A stretch of DNA of 64,000 nt from Liolophura sinensis (GCF_032854445.1 NC_088304.1:8631704-8695703); one strand, 5' to 3'; counted from the first letter of the stretch, positions 11,844-21,900 are shown. The notes: generated by a model from the letters alone, not told the origin. Numbers and translations: made by a program.

Positions 11844-12180
11844 AGTGCTTGGGGTTTAACGTCGTACTTAACAATTTTTCAGTCATATGACGACGAAGGA
11901 ATCCTTAGAGAGCATGTAATGTGCCTTCTTGATGCAGGGCGGATTTTCCATCGCTTTTATCTAGTGCTACTTCACTGAGAAGGCAAGTAAGCCGCCCCGC
12001 CCAAGCCATTGTACTGATACGGGTCGATTAAACGTTGCACTATCCCATTTATGCTGAACGCCAAGCGAGGAAGTTACAATTTCCTCTTTTAAGGTCTTAG
12101 ATGTGATTCGACCATGGATTGACCCTGGACCTACCGCTCCCTAAGCGGACGCTCTACCATCTGTGCTATCGAGGCCGGCC
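11844..12180 (-). repeat. SINE family S2, full-length copy with tRNA head
   Basis: Most complete S2 copy. Read on the - strand it starts at 12180 with a tRNA-like head: box A-like tagcacagatggtagagcg, a cloverleaf-like anticodon arm tccgcttagggagcgg, and box B-like agggtcaatccatgg. It continues through the GC-rich core (ggcttgggcggggcggctta) to the conserved 3' domain tcatatgactgaaaaattgt and taagtacgacgttaaacccc. The 3' domain resembles V-SINE-type elements reported from molluscs; that family name is from memory. It is not a functional tRNA gene. Confidence 0.88.
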
Positions 12181-12275
12181 ATATTGGTGGAAAGACAAAT
12201 GGTCTAGCATGTAAGACTACACGAGTGTTTTAAAAGGTATGGCTCTCGGCCTTTGGTATACAGTCCAGAGGACAC

Positions 12276-12402
12276 GGTATTTACATACACACACACGCAC
12301 GCACGCACACACGCAAACACAAACACACATACATACACACACACGCACGCACGCACACACGCAAACACACATAAACAAACACACATACACACACAGTTAA
12401 GT
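12276..12402. repeat. CA/CG-rich microsatellite
   Basis: acacacgcacgcacgcacac-type tract with two longer internal repeats of about 55 bp. The cysteine/valine-rich open frame across it is an artefact. Confidence 0.9.
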
Positions 12403-12964
12403 ACGATGTAAAACTCAAACATACACGCACACAGGCATACAATTGTTCTGAGGTGTGAGACGTGTCAAGACGTTATTACTTATAAATTGCGATTTTAAGT
12501 GCGGATCAACATGCATGCGCAGAACAGCCATGCGCAGAAGTACATATGGCTATATTGGTCGTTTAAAGTGCAGAGAATTTACTGAATTGCGATGGCCTAC
12601 GGAGGATTACAATGTATTAAGATAGAGAGACGTGTCGTTGTTTATCTACTCTATGAGCCCTGATGTGCCTTACACACTCGAATCTGCAAGAATCGGGCTA
12701 TAGTGACTGGAGGAAATGAGAGTGCCCGGGGTAAGATAACGACCTTTTGCAGACAAATTGTACGGGCGATCTGACATAACATAAAAATAGAACTGATTTC
12801 CTTCGGCTTCGGTTCTAAGATATACGGTACATCATTTTGTGATAATGAACTTTGCGCATTTGGCCATATAAGCTCACGTTATCGTGCGATATCAGGTCAA
12901 TTTAAGAAAATGTCTTTCAAGTCCGGATTTCAACAGTATTCATCACAAATACCAGCGATATTGC

Positions 12965-13165
12965 ATGTATGCACGCATGGGGTTTTAAATCGAACTGAAC
13001 AATTTTTAGTCATATGACGTGTGTGTATGTATACTATGTCTTTTGTGGGCAGGGCGAGTCTAAGCCGCCAAGTTTCCTGTTTCTTTGCCCTAACCCCTCA
13101 GTGATGATCGCAAAGCGAGGCAAGTACCATTTTGATACCGTTGGTATCACCCGGGTCTTGAGGGT
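12965..13165 (-). repeat. SINE family S2, decayed copy
   Basis: The + strand shows ggggttttaaatcgaactga, acaatttttagtcatatgac, then gcagggcgagtctaagccgc and tgatgatcgcaaagcgaggc in the order of the reversed S2 consensus. The tRNA head is unrecognisable. Confidence 0.75.
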
Positions 13166-13189
13166 TATTATAAGTATGGTATAAAGAAC

Positions 13190-13300
13190 AGCCGTCCCCA
13201 TCCTCTGCTCGGCTTCATCCCACCATATTGCTGGTCGTTGGCGTGTAAGCGAAGTATTTTAGTGTGGCGTAAAAAACCAAATAAATAAAGTAATAAATTT
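13190..13300 (+). repeat. SINE family S1, 3' part
   Basis: catcccaccatattgctggt, gtgtaagcgaagtattttag and an aaccaaataaataaagtaat tail. Directly follows an S2 copy on the opposite strand. Confidence 0.8.
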
Positions 13301-13454
13301 TATATTCTTACGTGTCCGAGATAATGTTCCAGTAGGTGACAGCATCTCATCAAAACGGACTACAGTCTTGAGCACGATGTATCAGGACTAACCGTCCTGG
13401 TTGAAGCAGAATAAGACCGCTCCACACCAAAATTCTGTAATTCTAAAAGCCTCA

Positions 13455-13690
13455 ATAATTTATTTATTTGCTTTTTATTTATTTGATTGGTCTTTTAAGA
13501 ATATTTAACAATCAACATTACGGTTGGTGGGAAAGCAGAACCAGGGGAAAACCGCGACCACCCGCGTGTTGCTGCCAGATCTTCCCACGTATGACTAGAA
13601 AGGAGGCTAACAAGAGCTGGACATGAACTCACAACAACCGCATTGGTGAGGCTTCTGAGTGCTTTTTCACTGAGGTATGATGCAAACAAA
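13455..13690 (-). repeat. SINE family S1
   Basis: Reversed S1: tttatttatttgattggtct tail, core gaccacccgcgtgttgctgc, aaggaggctaacaagagctg and accgcattggtgaggcttct. The most distal tRNA head is eroded. Confidence 0.85.
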
Positions 13691-13999
13691 ATGAAAGAAC
13701 TTCTAACGCGATAAACAAAACTAATCAACACGCGTACGAAAAAATGTTGACATGCATATGCCAGGCAATAGAATAGAATAGAATTTGTCGTGAATTTATT
13801 GGCCCTTTTTCTGTAGAGTCACGAAGGAACACTGTTTACGGCTCGTTTCTAGATCAGTTCTGAAGTCTCAGCTGTTTGAACTACGCTTAAGTAACTTGGG
13901 TCACGGTTCACAACGCAGTCAAGTTAATTTTAAGTGCTTGCCTACATTTATTTCCAAGCTAAAGATACTATACGGTTACACTAGAGTCGAACTGCCGGA

Positions 14000-14190
14000 A
14001 TAAAAAAGGTGGGAGGAAACCGGGCAGAGCCCTGAGTAAACCCACGACCATCCGCAGGTTGCTGAAAGACCTTCCCACTTACGGCCGGAGAGGAAGCCAG
14101 CATGAGCTGGACTCACAGCGACCACATTGGTAACAGGCTTCTGGGTCATGCTGAACTAGCGTGCTAACCAACTGAGCCACGGAGGCCGCA
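14000..14190 (-). repeat. SINE family S1 with intact tRNA head
   Basis: Reversed S1 lacking the tail: gtgggaggaaaccgggcaga, cgaccatccgcaggttgctg, aggaagccagcatgagctgg, then the tRNA head tagcgtgctaaccaactgag and ccacggaggcc. The head reads on the - strand as ggcctccgtggctcagttgg, with box A-like sequence. Confidence 0.9.
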
Positions 14191-14307
14191 ACCGCATTTA
14201 GCGTGGATAGTTTCTTTTACTCGCCAATATTCAAGCTGTATCTGTAATATGTTTTACAATGTAGAGCTTGGTTATGATATTAAATGCGTCATTACAAAAA
14301 TACTCTT

Positions 14308-14356
14308 TAATAATAATAATAATAATAATCACAATAATCATAATAATAATAATACA
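14308..14356. repeat. AAT microsatellite
   Basis: (aat)n with interspersed caataatcat units. Confidence 0.9.
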
Positions 14357-14359
14357 TGT

Positions 14360-16075
14360 AACAATGTTACAAAAAAATTGTTAGAAATTCAAACAAAAAC
14401 GGATATCCCGTTCACACACAGATGTACTAGATATGCATTCTGTTTGTGGGAGATTCTAAGGTCAACTCTATAAATGACTTCAGAATTACGTAACAAGCAG
14501 GAGAAAGACTAATTAAGTGTGTGCTCACTGGGAATAGAAATATTTTTTTTAACGCAGTTGTTTTTTCATAGAGAAAAACGCACAACGTTATTCTTTGCGA
14601 TAGCACATATTTGTCGTGTGTCATCTAATGTAATTTCAGGTTTTTTCGGCTTTCGGCTTAAAATTACAATAACAGACATAACTTTTTTTAACATGATGTC
14701 ATTTCAATTAGCTTTCGTAATTAGCTTTCAGGGTGTGATCACGTACTGAGAATTGCCATACCTGTTTACCCAACTCCCTAAATGGATTAAAACAAAATCA
14801 CTTGAGCAGTAATTTTAGCTTAAACCTGTATGCTTTTAACACATTATATATTGTAAGAAGAAAATGTAACTAAGACGAAGACGAAAAGATCTCAGTCTGA
14901 GACAAAAAGTTGTGAAAGTTGCTATGGGTTAAATTCTATAATGTTCAATAGGTTATTTTAATATATGTTTTTACAAGTGGAATGTAACATATAATATATA
15001 AATACTGTAGTATAGAGTAAAACATGGGTAGCGACAACTCAGAAATAGGTGCAACCTGGTGTGGTCTCTTGTCAAATTACGCCAGTTCGAGTTTCTAATT
15101 GTTCAAGTAAATGCTTAATTAGTAGCAAATTACACGCTCACTCGCACCCTGGCTTAACACATCATCAAGTAAAAAAAGTGTATACATTTATATTATTTTT
15201 TGCATGGAATTAAGCAGTACTTGCAAGAAAAAAAAGTCCCAAAAAATATTTAAATTCCGTTCACCATTCACGATATATCGTTTTCGACCGGAATGAATGG
15301 AATTTAATTTTGGTTATTTTCAGTTTAAATTAATACATATACAACTGTATATCTAACCGCTATAAACATGTAAACATTTTTTAATTTGGCATATATTAAG
15401 AGAGAGTATAGTGCTAGTGAGCATAGAGTGTCGAAATATTTACATTTTTTTTAACTTTCACATACAGATATCACGTTATGACAAAAATCACAATGAACCG
15501 TTATGCATCATCTGCTATATTAACGTCAGAGGCAACAAAGTCTTCTTCAGTTCCACTACATACAAGGATTAGTATTTATGGGACGTTTCGATGATCTTTG
15601 AGTTGCATGAATTGTCGTTAATAACATCTATGTGAAATTCGGGGAAACCGTATATCAACAGTGGTATAGTTATTCCGATTGTGCCCTCTGTAGGCCGACC
15701 TATACCTGTTCTCATACGAATACGACTATATGCAGAAACTATTAAGGAGTAATCCTGACCAGGCCCGATCTTTCTCATTCACTTAACGGTATATTGATGA
15801 TCTCCTGGCTTTAAACAGTTGATATATAACAAAGGCTATGAAAGATATTTATAAACCTTCGCTGGATTTAAAGGCAACCACAGACTCTCGAGATAGTACA
15901 TCTTTTGTGAACCTTTATTTGTACAAAGACCAAAACGGTTTCCTCTTTACGACATGACTTTTCGTCATGAGGGATAGTTTCAGTTTTGACATTGTAAATT
16001 ATCCTTACTTGGACAGCAATGTACCGAACGGTCCTGCATATGGCATGTATATATCTAGTCCGTTATATCCTGCGT
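14360..16075. other. AT-rich intergenic stretch
   Basis: No gene found. A short piece at about 15097-15165 (aagtaaatgcttaattagta, gcaaattacacgctcactcg) matches the inverted A arm of the A/B element (compare 55535-55600). The frame 15569-15778 on the - strand is unassigned. Confidence 0.45.
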
Positions 16076-16077
16076 GC

Positions 16078-16745
16078 TAATTTGAAACTTTTTAAGCATT
16101 TACACTAACAGTTAGAATAAAACCTTGACTGAGGTAAAAGTGACAAGAGGCCGTATTTCACCTGTTACGTGTGACCATTTGCCAGCTATTACACTGTTGT
16201 CGCTGCTCTGGTTTTTCTGTCTATGTTGTACGTCTTAACTATATTGTGTGACGATTGTGCTATTACAGCAAAAACTAGTGTGTCAAGGTTATCCCATCAA
16301 ACGCCTTCACTCCAAGTTTCTTAAGTCCTACAATGAGTATAATGTTTTTGTAAGTAAAGATGGACAGAACGTCTGCTTACCGCTGAACCCGGGACTAGGG
16401 CCTGTATATTCATCATGTTGAATGAGATCGCCACGTTGGATGCATGAACAGTTACAATCAAATCGCTGATGAGATACAAATGATATGCTAGCATGGTACA
16501 CCATTTGAATACTGATTTCACTCAGCCGCCTGGAACATACCTTGCGTCTTTCCAACCTCACTGCAAGCGGTTGACCGTTTCTCTTTGCATGTTTCCGTCG
16601 TATTTTCGTACTTTCTTAGTTCTTTGGTAGTTTGTGTTATACATCGTTTTGGGCATTGACCTGGAATCTCCTTATTGGTTGATGACTGCTATACGAATGT
16701 ATGTTTTCGAAGCATAGATTTAATCTGGATATTGATTCAACCTTA
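16078..16745 (+). repeat. A/B dispersed element, A arm then B core
   Basis: A arm at 16078-16250: aagcatttacactaacagtt, agaataaaaccttgactgag, gttacgtgtgaccatttgcc, gtcgctgctctgg. The B core starts near 16380: gaacccgggactagggcctg, tatattcatcatgttgaatg, cgcctggaacataccttgcg, then ctttcttagttctttggtag and ctatacgaatgtatgttttc. The right-hand inverted A arm is absent. Copies near 22195 and 33790 show B followed by inverted A, so the parental element was probably A-B-A'. Open frames on the - strand here are not genes. Confidence 0.7.
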
Positions 16746-16804
16746 AAGTGCATTTTGTATTATCATATTCAAGTTTTCATCCTCTAGTGTTGACTTTAGT
16801 TTTG

Positions 16805-16995
16805 CCTATTTGTGCGACAATGATACTGGTATTCAGATTTGGCAAGGAGTTTGGACCTGCAGGGCACCATTTCATTTGTACAAAAATGAGGCTGCTATTC
16901 AGATTCGGCAAGGAGACTGGATTTATAGAGTGCCATTTTATTTGTACGAAAATCAAACTGGTATTAAGATTCAGCAAGGAGTTTGGAGAAAGGCC
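16805..16995. repeat. tandem repeat, 66 bp unit, 2.8 copies
   Basis: The units carry attcagattcggcaaggaga, agtgccattttatttgtac and gaaaatcaaactggtattaa in the same order. Since 66 is divisible by three, frames on both strands stay open (85 and 66 residues), but nothing else suggests a gene. Confidence 0.7.
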
Positions 16996-17089
16996 GGCTG
17001 TGTGATAAAAAGCGATAATCTAGCACTTTATTTTGCAATGCCCCGAAGTATCTAGTCAACATGACCTCATGTTCTTCGGCGTAAGACGA

Positions 17090-17283
17090 AGTCGGCAGAC
17101 TTGGGATCAAACGGGGATCGGATGATTTCGAAGATTTAATATATGCAGTTGTTGTTGAGTAGCTTGGTACTCAACAGTGAGAGATTAGAGCAAGGAAACA
17201 GGACTGGTTGGCCCGGTGTCAGTATAATGTGACTGGGCGGGGTGTCATGTCTAGTGTCTTCGACATGATACTTCAGTGGCGGC
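17090..17283 (+). repeat. SINE family S2, left third of a copy split by two insertions
   Basis: The words agcaaggaaacaggactggt, tggcccggtgtcagtataat and gacatgatacttcagtggcg are the S2 5' half in + orientation. It stops at the CGGC target duplication (17280-17283) of the solo LTR. The SINE resumes at 18089 and again at 21161. Confidence 0.85.
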
Positions 17284-18088
17284 TGTTACGACTCAAACTG
17301 CCTGTATTATAAAGAGATGGCTTGTTCGAAATACACGACAGTTTAGCCGCACAAAAAAGTAACGAAAGCCAGCAGATTTTATTTTACAAAAATTTATTAG
17401 GTTTAACAAGAACAGATAACAAGACTTTTACAAATACTAAAGTACTTAAGTTTAACAAGAAAGGATAGCAGTATCTATACAAATACTAAAGTACTTAAGC
17501 TTAACAAGAAAGGATAGCAGTATCTATACAAATACTAAAGTACTTACATGTACAGCGGTGTCAAGTCCAAACGGACGCATATATTGCACAATATATACCA
17601 CACAGGCATAAATGCTCAGAGGCAAATTCACAAGAGAAAAAATCCACAGTATAACTGAGTGTATGACGAAATATACACAAAATTCCACAGACAGGGTCCC
17701 TGTACTAATAAGCACTGTGTACACAAGAGCACAATTTAAATATACAAGCTCAAAGGGAACAAGTGCTCGGTGGAGATATGATATAACAAAGCCAGAGGCG
17801 ATAAAGACACCAAAATTCAGCACAAAAGGCCTACACACAGCGAAAGCATCCAAAACTCTCAATAACTCTCCTTTCTCTCCGTTTGACCTGCTTTCATAGG
17901 TCTTATATAGCCTGGTGGAATTGTCTAGAATAAGAAAATTCCTGAGCACTTGATGTAAACAAACAGGCCCCGAACTGAGCGTATTCTGGAACATTCTAAG
18001 GTAGAGGCAGACAGCAGGCCCTGAACTTCAGCGTATGTAAACAGTGGCAAGCTAAATTTAGAAGCTGACGGCAGTCGTGCACATAACA
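17284..18088. mobile_element. solo-LTR-like element, 805 bp, 4 bp target duplication
   Basis: The element begins TGTTACGACTC and ends GTGCACATAACA, so it has TG...CA ends with a short imperfect inverted repeat (TGTTA / TAACA). It is flanked by direct CGGC copies at 17280-17283 and 18089-18092. Removing it and one CGGC rejoins an S2 SINE (…cttcagtggcggcagcac…), which fixes the boundaries. It contains three copies of a 49 bp repeat (17395-17550) and a TATA-like ttatatagcc near 17907. There is no internal retrotransposon sequence, so a solo LTR, probably of a Ty3/gypsy type, is the best reading. The long - strand frame 17524-17994 is not a recognised protein. Confidence 0.75.
17395..17550. repeat. 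49 bp tandem repeat inside the solo LTR
   Basis: Three copies of aagcttaacaagaaaggata, gcagtatctatacaaatact, aaagtactt. The first copy is diverged (agaacagataacaagacttt); the last two are nearly identical. Confidence 0.85.
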
Positions 18089-18203
18089 CGGCAGCACACT
18101 GAAGGCATGGAATCGCCCAGCCAAGAGAAGACAGAGTATATGTACACACACCTAATGACTCCTCGTCATCACATGATCGAAAAATTGTTAAGCACGACGT
18201 TAA
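18089..18203 (+). repeat. SINE family S2, middle third of the split copy
   Basis: Continues the S2 copy: ggcatggaatcgcccagcca, cctaatgactcctcgtcatc, acatgatcgaaaaattgtta, agcacgacgttaa. It stops at the TTAA target (18200-18203) of the next insertion. Confidence 0.85.
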
Positions 18204-18879
18204 AGGAAAACTGTCAAGAATTTCTATATTTTGTGCCTCAGTATTGTTTTAAAAGTTCATATTGATAGTATTTGGGCCTCTTTAACCATACACGGCTTGT
18301 GTGTAGTTGTTTTGCGGCAGCCGGCGAAAAAGTCTGCTTGGCTGAATATGCATATTGTGAATTTCAAAGCGAGGCTGCCGAATCCGTGACGTCACAGTAA
18401 GAAGGCGCTGAATTCTTGAATATTGTGATAAAAGAGGATTTTTCTCAGTTAATTCTTTTAACAATAACAAATGTTGAAAACTGAAAGGCTGAAAGTAAAT
18501 ACTGTGTATATAATATATAGGCCTATTGTATTTAGCCGACCCCAATTACCAGTAAATAATGTTATTTCTAATTTCTAAGAACTCTGCAGCTTGGCTGGCA
18601 AGCTATATGTATTTTTAGCATGGTGCTTTAGTCTTCGGCAGAATAACTGCAGCTGGGGATGTTAAATTTTTAAGAGTTAGTCACAACTTGGTATATAAAA
18701 TCCTTTTTATAGAGAAACAATAGTTCTCAGGCTCGCTGGGTGAAGCCCGTTCACTTCCACCTATTACCTTACTGCTGTCATATAAGGGGAATACTTTTTA
18801 ATGCGGTTCAACATGAATTAATAAGTTTTAGTTCATATTTATTTTTATTTTTATATATATAATGTATTTAAACACTTTT

Positions 18880-19095
18880 TTCACCATGTGGACAGTAGAT
18901 GAACTCGTGTAGGAATTTGTAAAAGACAAGGGGAATGCTGATCCTGAGACATCTGGAGAGAACTGTCCTTTACCTTCAGAAGCTGACATCTTTTAAGTGA
19001 TGGCAGAGAAGGTTGTTACAGTAGCACGTCACTAGATCAGTGGCAACTCAGATAGGAAAGGCTCCCCAGAAGACAATAAATGGGGGAGTGTCTTT
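18880..19095 (+). pseudogene. coding-like relic inside the DNA transposon, not identified
   Basis: From the ATG at 18885 the frame reads like protein (WTVDELV, EFVKDKGNADPETSGENC, PLPSEADIF, VMAEKVVTVARH) but is broken by stops at about 18909, 18996 and 19033. It faces the P2X7-like remnant. It may be the C-terminus of the element's transposase or a host fragment. No motif was recognised. Confidence 0.3.
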
Positions 19096-19819
19096 CATGA
19101 CTTGTATAAATTATATGTAAAGCTTATTTGTACCGTTTGGCCAAATACTTGAATAACTGTCAAACTGTCTGAACATTTCAGTAAATTACAAGTATTATTG
19201 AAGTTTATCTTTTCCTTTTGACTAATTTTGTATCTTGATCTTCCCGCACTAGATTCTACCTAAACTGTATCCCACATGAATAGCTGCAAAAATTCAAAAC
19301 AGATACATACTATATATTGCGTTCATTCTTACCTTGTATATAGAAATTCACAAATGTTTCCTTATTTATCAAAACCAGAAAATCAAGACATTGCTGATTT
19401 GAGTGAATTTACTTCCTAAGGTTAAGCCTCGTGAAAAAAAGCTTTTGTTATTACATATGTTGCAGTTTGAAGCAATTTTTGTATTGCAAATCAAGTGATA
19501 TACTTTGCATAAACAAACTTGTTGTATTTTGTATAATTGAGTATGCATGTATCAGAAGTAAGTCTGGTGATAATATTTTCCTCATTCCTCATTCTTCTTA
19601 TTTCTCTTTTCTGAAACAAAAGTTGGTAACTATATGTAAATATTGAAATGCAAATGAACTGCACCGAAGTCAAATTGTTAGTTTATTTGGATACAACCAA
19701 GTTTGATTGAATAAGTTTACCTGGAGCTCCGACATTAAATCATGCTAACTTTAATTCATTTCTAGGTGTTTGTTTTCTTGTGACACATTCGTAATTCTAT
19801 TAAATTCGAAATAAAATCC

Positions 19820-20035
19820 ATGCCACTTATTTGTGTGGTGGATCATTGTCTTGGATGAGTCCATGGCCTTCCAAAAACTCATAAATGGCGGTCATTATAG
19901 CATGTCTGTTCGTACAGTTGACAATAAAGCCTTTGTGCTCGGTGATGTAACCTATGTAATCCTCGACACTTCCTGGCAGCAAAGGCACTCTACATTAGTT
20001 GGCATAAAAACGCAGTTCTTACAATAACACCTGAA
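19820..20035 (-). pseudogene. P2X7 C-terminal-domain-like protein remnant
   Basis: On the - strand the words MPTNVECLCCQEV and, after one frameshift, YITEHKGFIVNCTNRHAI and YEFLEGHGLIQDN follow the order of the cysteine-rich C-terminal domain of P2X7-like proteins (MPT..ES.CC.E, then ITEH.GF...CLN). Such domains occur in many invertebrate multicopy proteins. The upstream start is likely at 20932. The copy has a stop and frameshift and is not functional. It belongs to the surrounding DNA transposon. Confidence 0.7.
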
Positions 20036-20294
20036 AATAAGAATATAGATTTCATGCTGAGGGAGGGCCATATATAAATCGATAGATTCCTTGATACGGT
20101 GAGACAGTTAACTCTAAGTCTGTGCTGACGTAAAATATTTGTTCTTGTAAAAATATGCATCTTGATCAATTTTCACTTGCACATTGTTGACTCAATTTGA
20201 CGTGAATCTAAAAAGACCGAATCTTTTTATTTTATCGTGATATTCTAAATCGTGGATATTAGGGCTCTTTACCCGCTTGAGGCAGCGGCAAGCG

Positions 20295-20598
20295 GACGAC
20301 AAGGTGATAGATAACATGAGAAGGAATAGGAAAATGAACAAAACTGGGCAATATTTTGAGAGCTACGGCTTACAATAACCAGAAATTACAGTATGCTTAC
20401 TACAGAACAATCTGCCTAGCATATGTAAATTATGAACGTTAAAGAAACCTAGTTTTGGACTTATGATGCCGTGATTCAGAGGTCTTTATTAACGCCCATG
20501 TTATTTTGACAATGTGTTCACCGTTGTGTCTGCGTGAGAAAAGCGTGTTGGCGCGAGTAAAACCACTAATGCCGGGATGTCCGCGGTCTCAAATAGCA
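20295..20598. repeat. repeat shared with 21570-21900
   Basis: About 300 bp of collinear similarity to 21570-21900: cgacaaggtgatagat versus cgacgaggtgaaagat, ataaccagaaattac versus ataacctgaaattac, cagaacaatctgcctagcat versus tagaacaatctgcacaaact, and cgggatgtccgcggtctc versus cggatgtacgaggtctc. One copy is inside the transposon, the other outside it. Confidence 0.6.
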
Positions 20599-20692
20599 AA
20601 GAAATTTATTTATTTGATTGGCTATTTAAGCCCTGCTCAAGAATATTTCGTTTATACAACGGCGACCAACATTATTTTGCTAGGAAATCGTA
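20599..20692 (-). repeat. SINE family S1 fragment inside the DNA transposon
   Basis: aaatttatttatttgattgg tail, then agaatatttcgtttatacaa and cggcgaccaacattattttg. Only the 3' part is present, consistent with a 5' truncated insertion. Confidence 0.8.
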
Positions 20693-20705
20693 AAATAACA
20701 AGGAA

Positions 20706-20932
20706 TTAACTGAGATAAAAGGTAGTTACCAACTCAAGTTGTGAGTCGAAAATCTTTGGTTTCTGACAGCTGTCGCCGTGGTCAGACTCGCTGTCAGATG
20801 AATGAGGAGAGCAGTTTACTGAACTGATTCCCTGAGCTCCACGCGTTGAATCGGTTCGTGTACGATCACACATGGGTCGACAGGTGATATACACATTGGA
20901 ATTTCCAGTATGTCTGTTTCACAGTCCGACAT
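20706..20932 (-). pseudogene. N-terminal region of the transposon-borne P2X7-like protein
   Basis: The ATG at 20932 opens a frame (MSDCETDILEIP...) preceded by a GC-richer promoter-like tract with tgacgtca at 21015. A second frame from about 20894 carries a serine/aspartate-rich stretch (SVNCSPHSSDSESDHGD). Acidic N-termini are common in P2X7-like multicopy proteins. A single indel would join the two frames. The domain tract at 19820-20035 lies downstream on the same strand. Confidence 0.45.
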
Positions 20933-21160
20933 GATTTTATTTTTGTATTGTCTCGTCGAAGATTTGATTTGGTATAAGTGAACAGTGTTGTTCAGTATGA
21001 GCCAGTTCTTACGGTGACGTCAGCGGGATCACGTGACGGGCAGTTCGTCGCCACGGGAAGCGTGCGAGGCGGTAAACAAACGTGTATATTCGTTATAATG
21101 GGGGCTTATGGGGTTATTATTAAATAAATACAGATATCATAAGATGTTGACAGTATTCCT

Positions 21161-21200
21161 TTAAACCCAAATCACTCATTCATTCATTCCTCAGAATAAC
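21161..21200 (+). repeat. SINE family S2, 3' end of the split copy
   Basis: ttaaacccaaatcactcatt followed by cattcattc is the S2 3' terminus. It completes the copy begun at 17090. Confidence 0.8.
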
Positions 21201-21268
21201 ACTTCTGATCTAGCCTAATATATCAGTGGATCTACAGAGCACGACAGACTCAACACCCATTAGAGGTT

Positions 21269-21400
21269 GGGGGCCTCCGTGGCTGACTTGGTTAGCGCGT
21301 CAGCTCAGCGTAATGACCCAGGAGCCTCTCACCAATCCGATCGCTGTGAGTTCAAGTCCAGCTCATGCTGGCTTCGTCAACGGCCGTACAGTTCAGAGTG
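21269..21400 (+). repeat. SINE family S1, head half
   Basis: Well-preserved tRNA head gggcctccgtggctgacttg, gttagcgcgtcagctcagcg, then taatgacccaggagcctctc and ttcaagtccagctcatgctg. The 3' half is missing. Confidence 0.9.
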
Positions 21401-21569
21401 ACATTAGCTAATGAAATCGTCCAGAATGAAAAGACCCTTTTAAATGGTAGACATAAGCTCGTTGTCTGATAGTAATATGTTTACAGAGATCTAACTGCAG
21501 TACGAGTAGATGAGAGCACCAGTACTCTGGTACACTGCAGATAAGAAGTGAGACACAACACGAGGAAAT

Positions 21570-21900
21570 AGAAGAACAGTATTGAAAAACGACGAGGTGA
21601 AAGATAGTACGGGATGAAAGAGAAAAATTATCAACAAAGGAAGATTTCCTGAAAACTAAGACTGATAATAACCTGAAATTACTATAATATAATATTATCA
21701 GTAGAACAATCTGCACAAACTTATGCAAACTTTAAACGTCAGCAAAGCTGAGTTTTGGAGTTATATCGGATTTGCCGTGAAGCAGAATTTTGTTTTAAGT
21801 TCCTTATTACTAAGGTAATATTTTCACCACCATGCTCCAGTGAAAGGGAAAATGGCCGGATGTACGAGGTCTCGAATTACAGCTGATTCCCATGGTTGAA
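21570..21900. repeat. second copy of the repeat at 20295-20598
   Basis: See the words given for 20295-20598. This copy lies outside the TTAA transposon, so the shared sequence is either a piece of a second transposon copy or an independent repeat. Confidence 0.55.

Larger units (their letters stand above)
18204..21160 (-). mobile_element. 2957 bp DNA transposon with TTAA duplication
   Basis: Ends are inverted repeats: AGGAAAACTGTCAA at 18204-18217, and 21147-21160, whose complement is AGGAATACTGTCAA (13 of 14 match). TTAA flanks both sides (18200-18203, 21161-21164) and the S2 SINE continues across the gap, so the insertion is unambiguous. The - strand carries coding remnants: a start region at 20932 and a P2X7 C-domain-like tract at about 19820-20030. 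Both ends hold a tgacgtca motif (18388; 21015). TTAA targets with AGG-starting ends fit the Kolobok type better than piggyBac; that superfamily assignment is inference. An S1 SINE piece sits inside it. Confidence 0.75.

Noticed and set aside
12110-12180. tRNA gene on the - strand
   Set aside because: It is the head of an S2 SINE: the aminoacyl stem does not pair and the SINE body follows directly.
17524-17994. 156-residue hydrophobic - strand frame
   Set aside because: It is inside the solo-LTR-like element and matches no family I recognise. LTRs often carry chance frames.
18204-21160. piggyBac assignment of the TTAA transposon
   Set aside because: The TTAA target fits, but the ends start with AGG rather than the CCY type usual for piggyBac, and no piggyBac transposase sequence was seen.
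21269-21340. tRNA gene
   Set aside because: Head of an S1 SINE; the same sequence recurs many times in the window attached to the S1 core.
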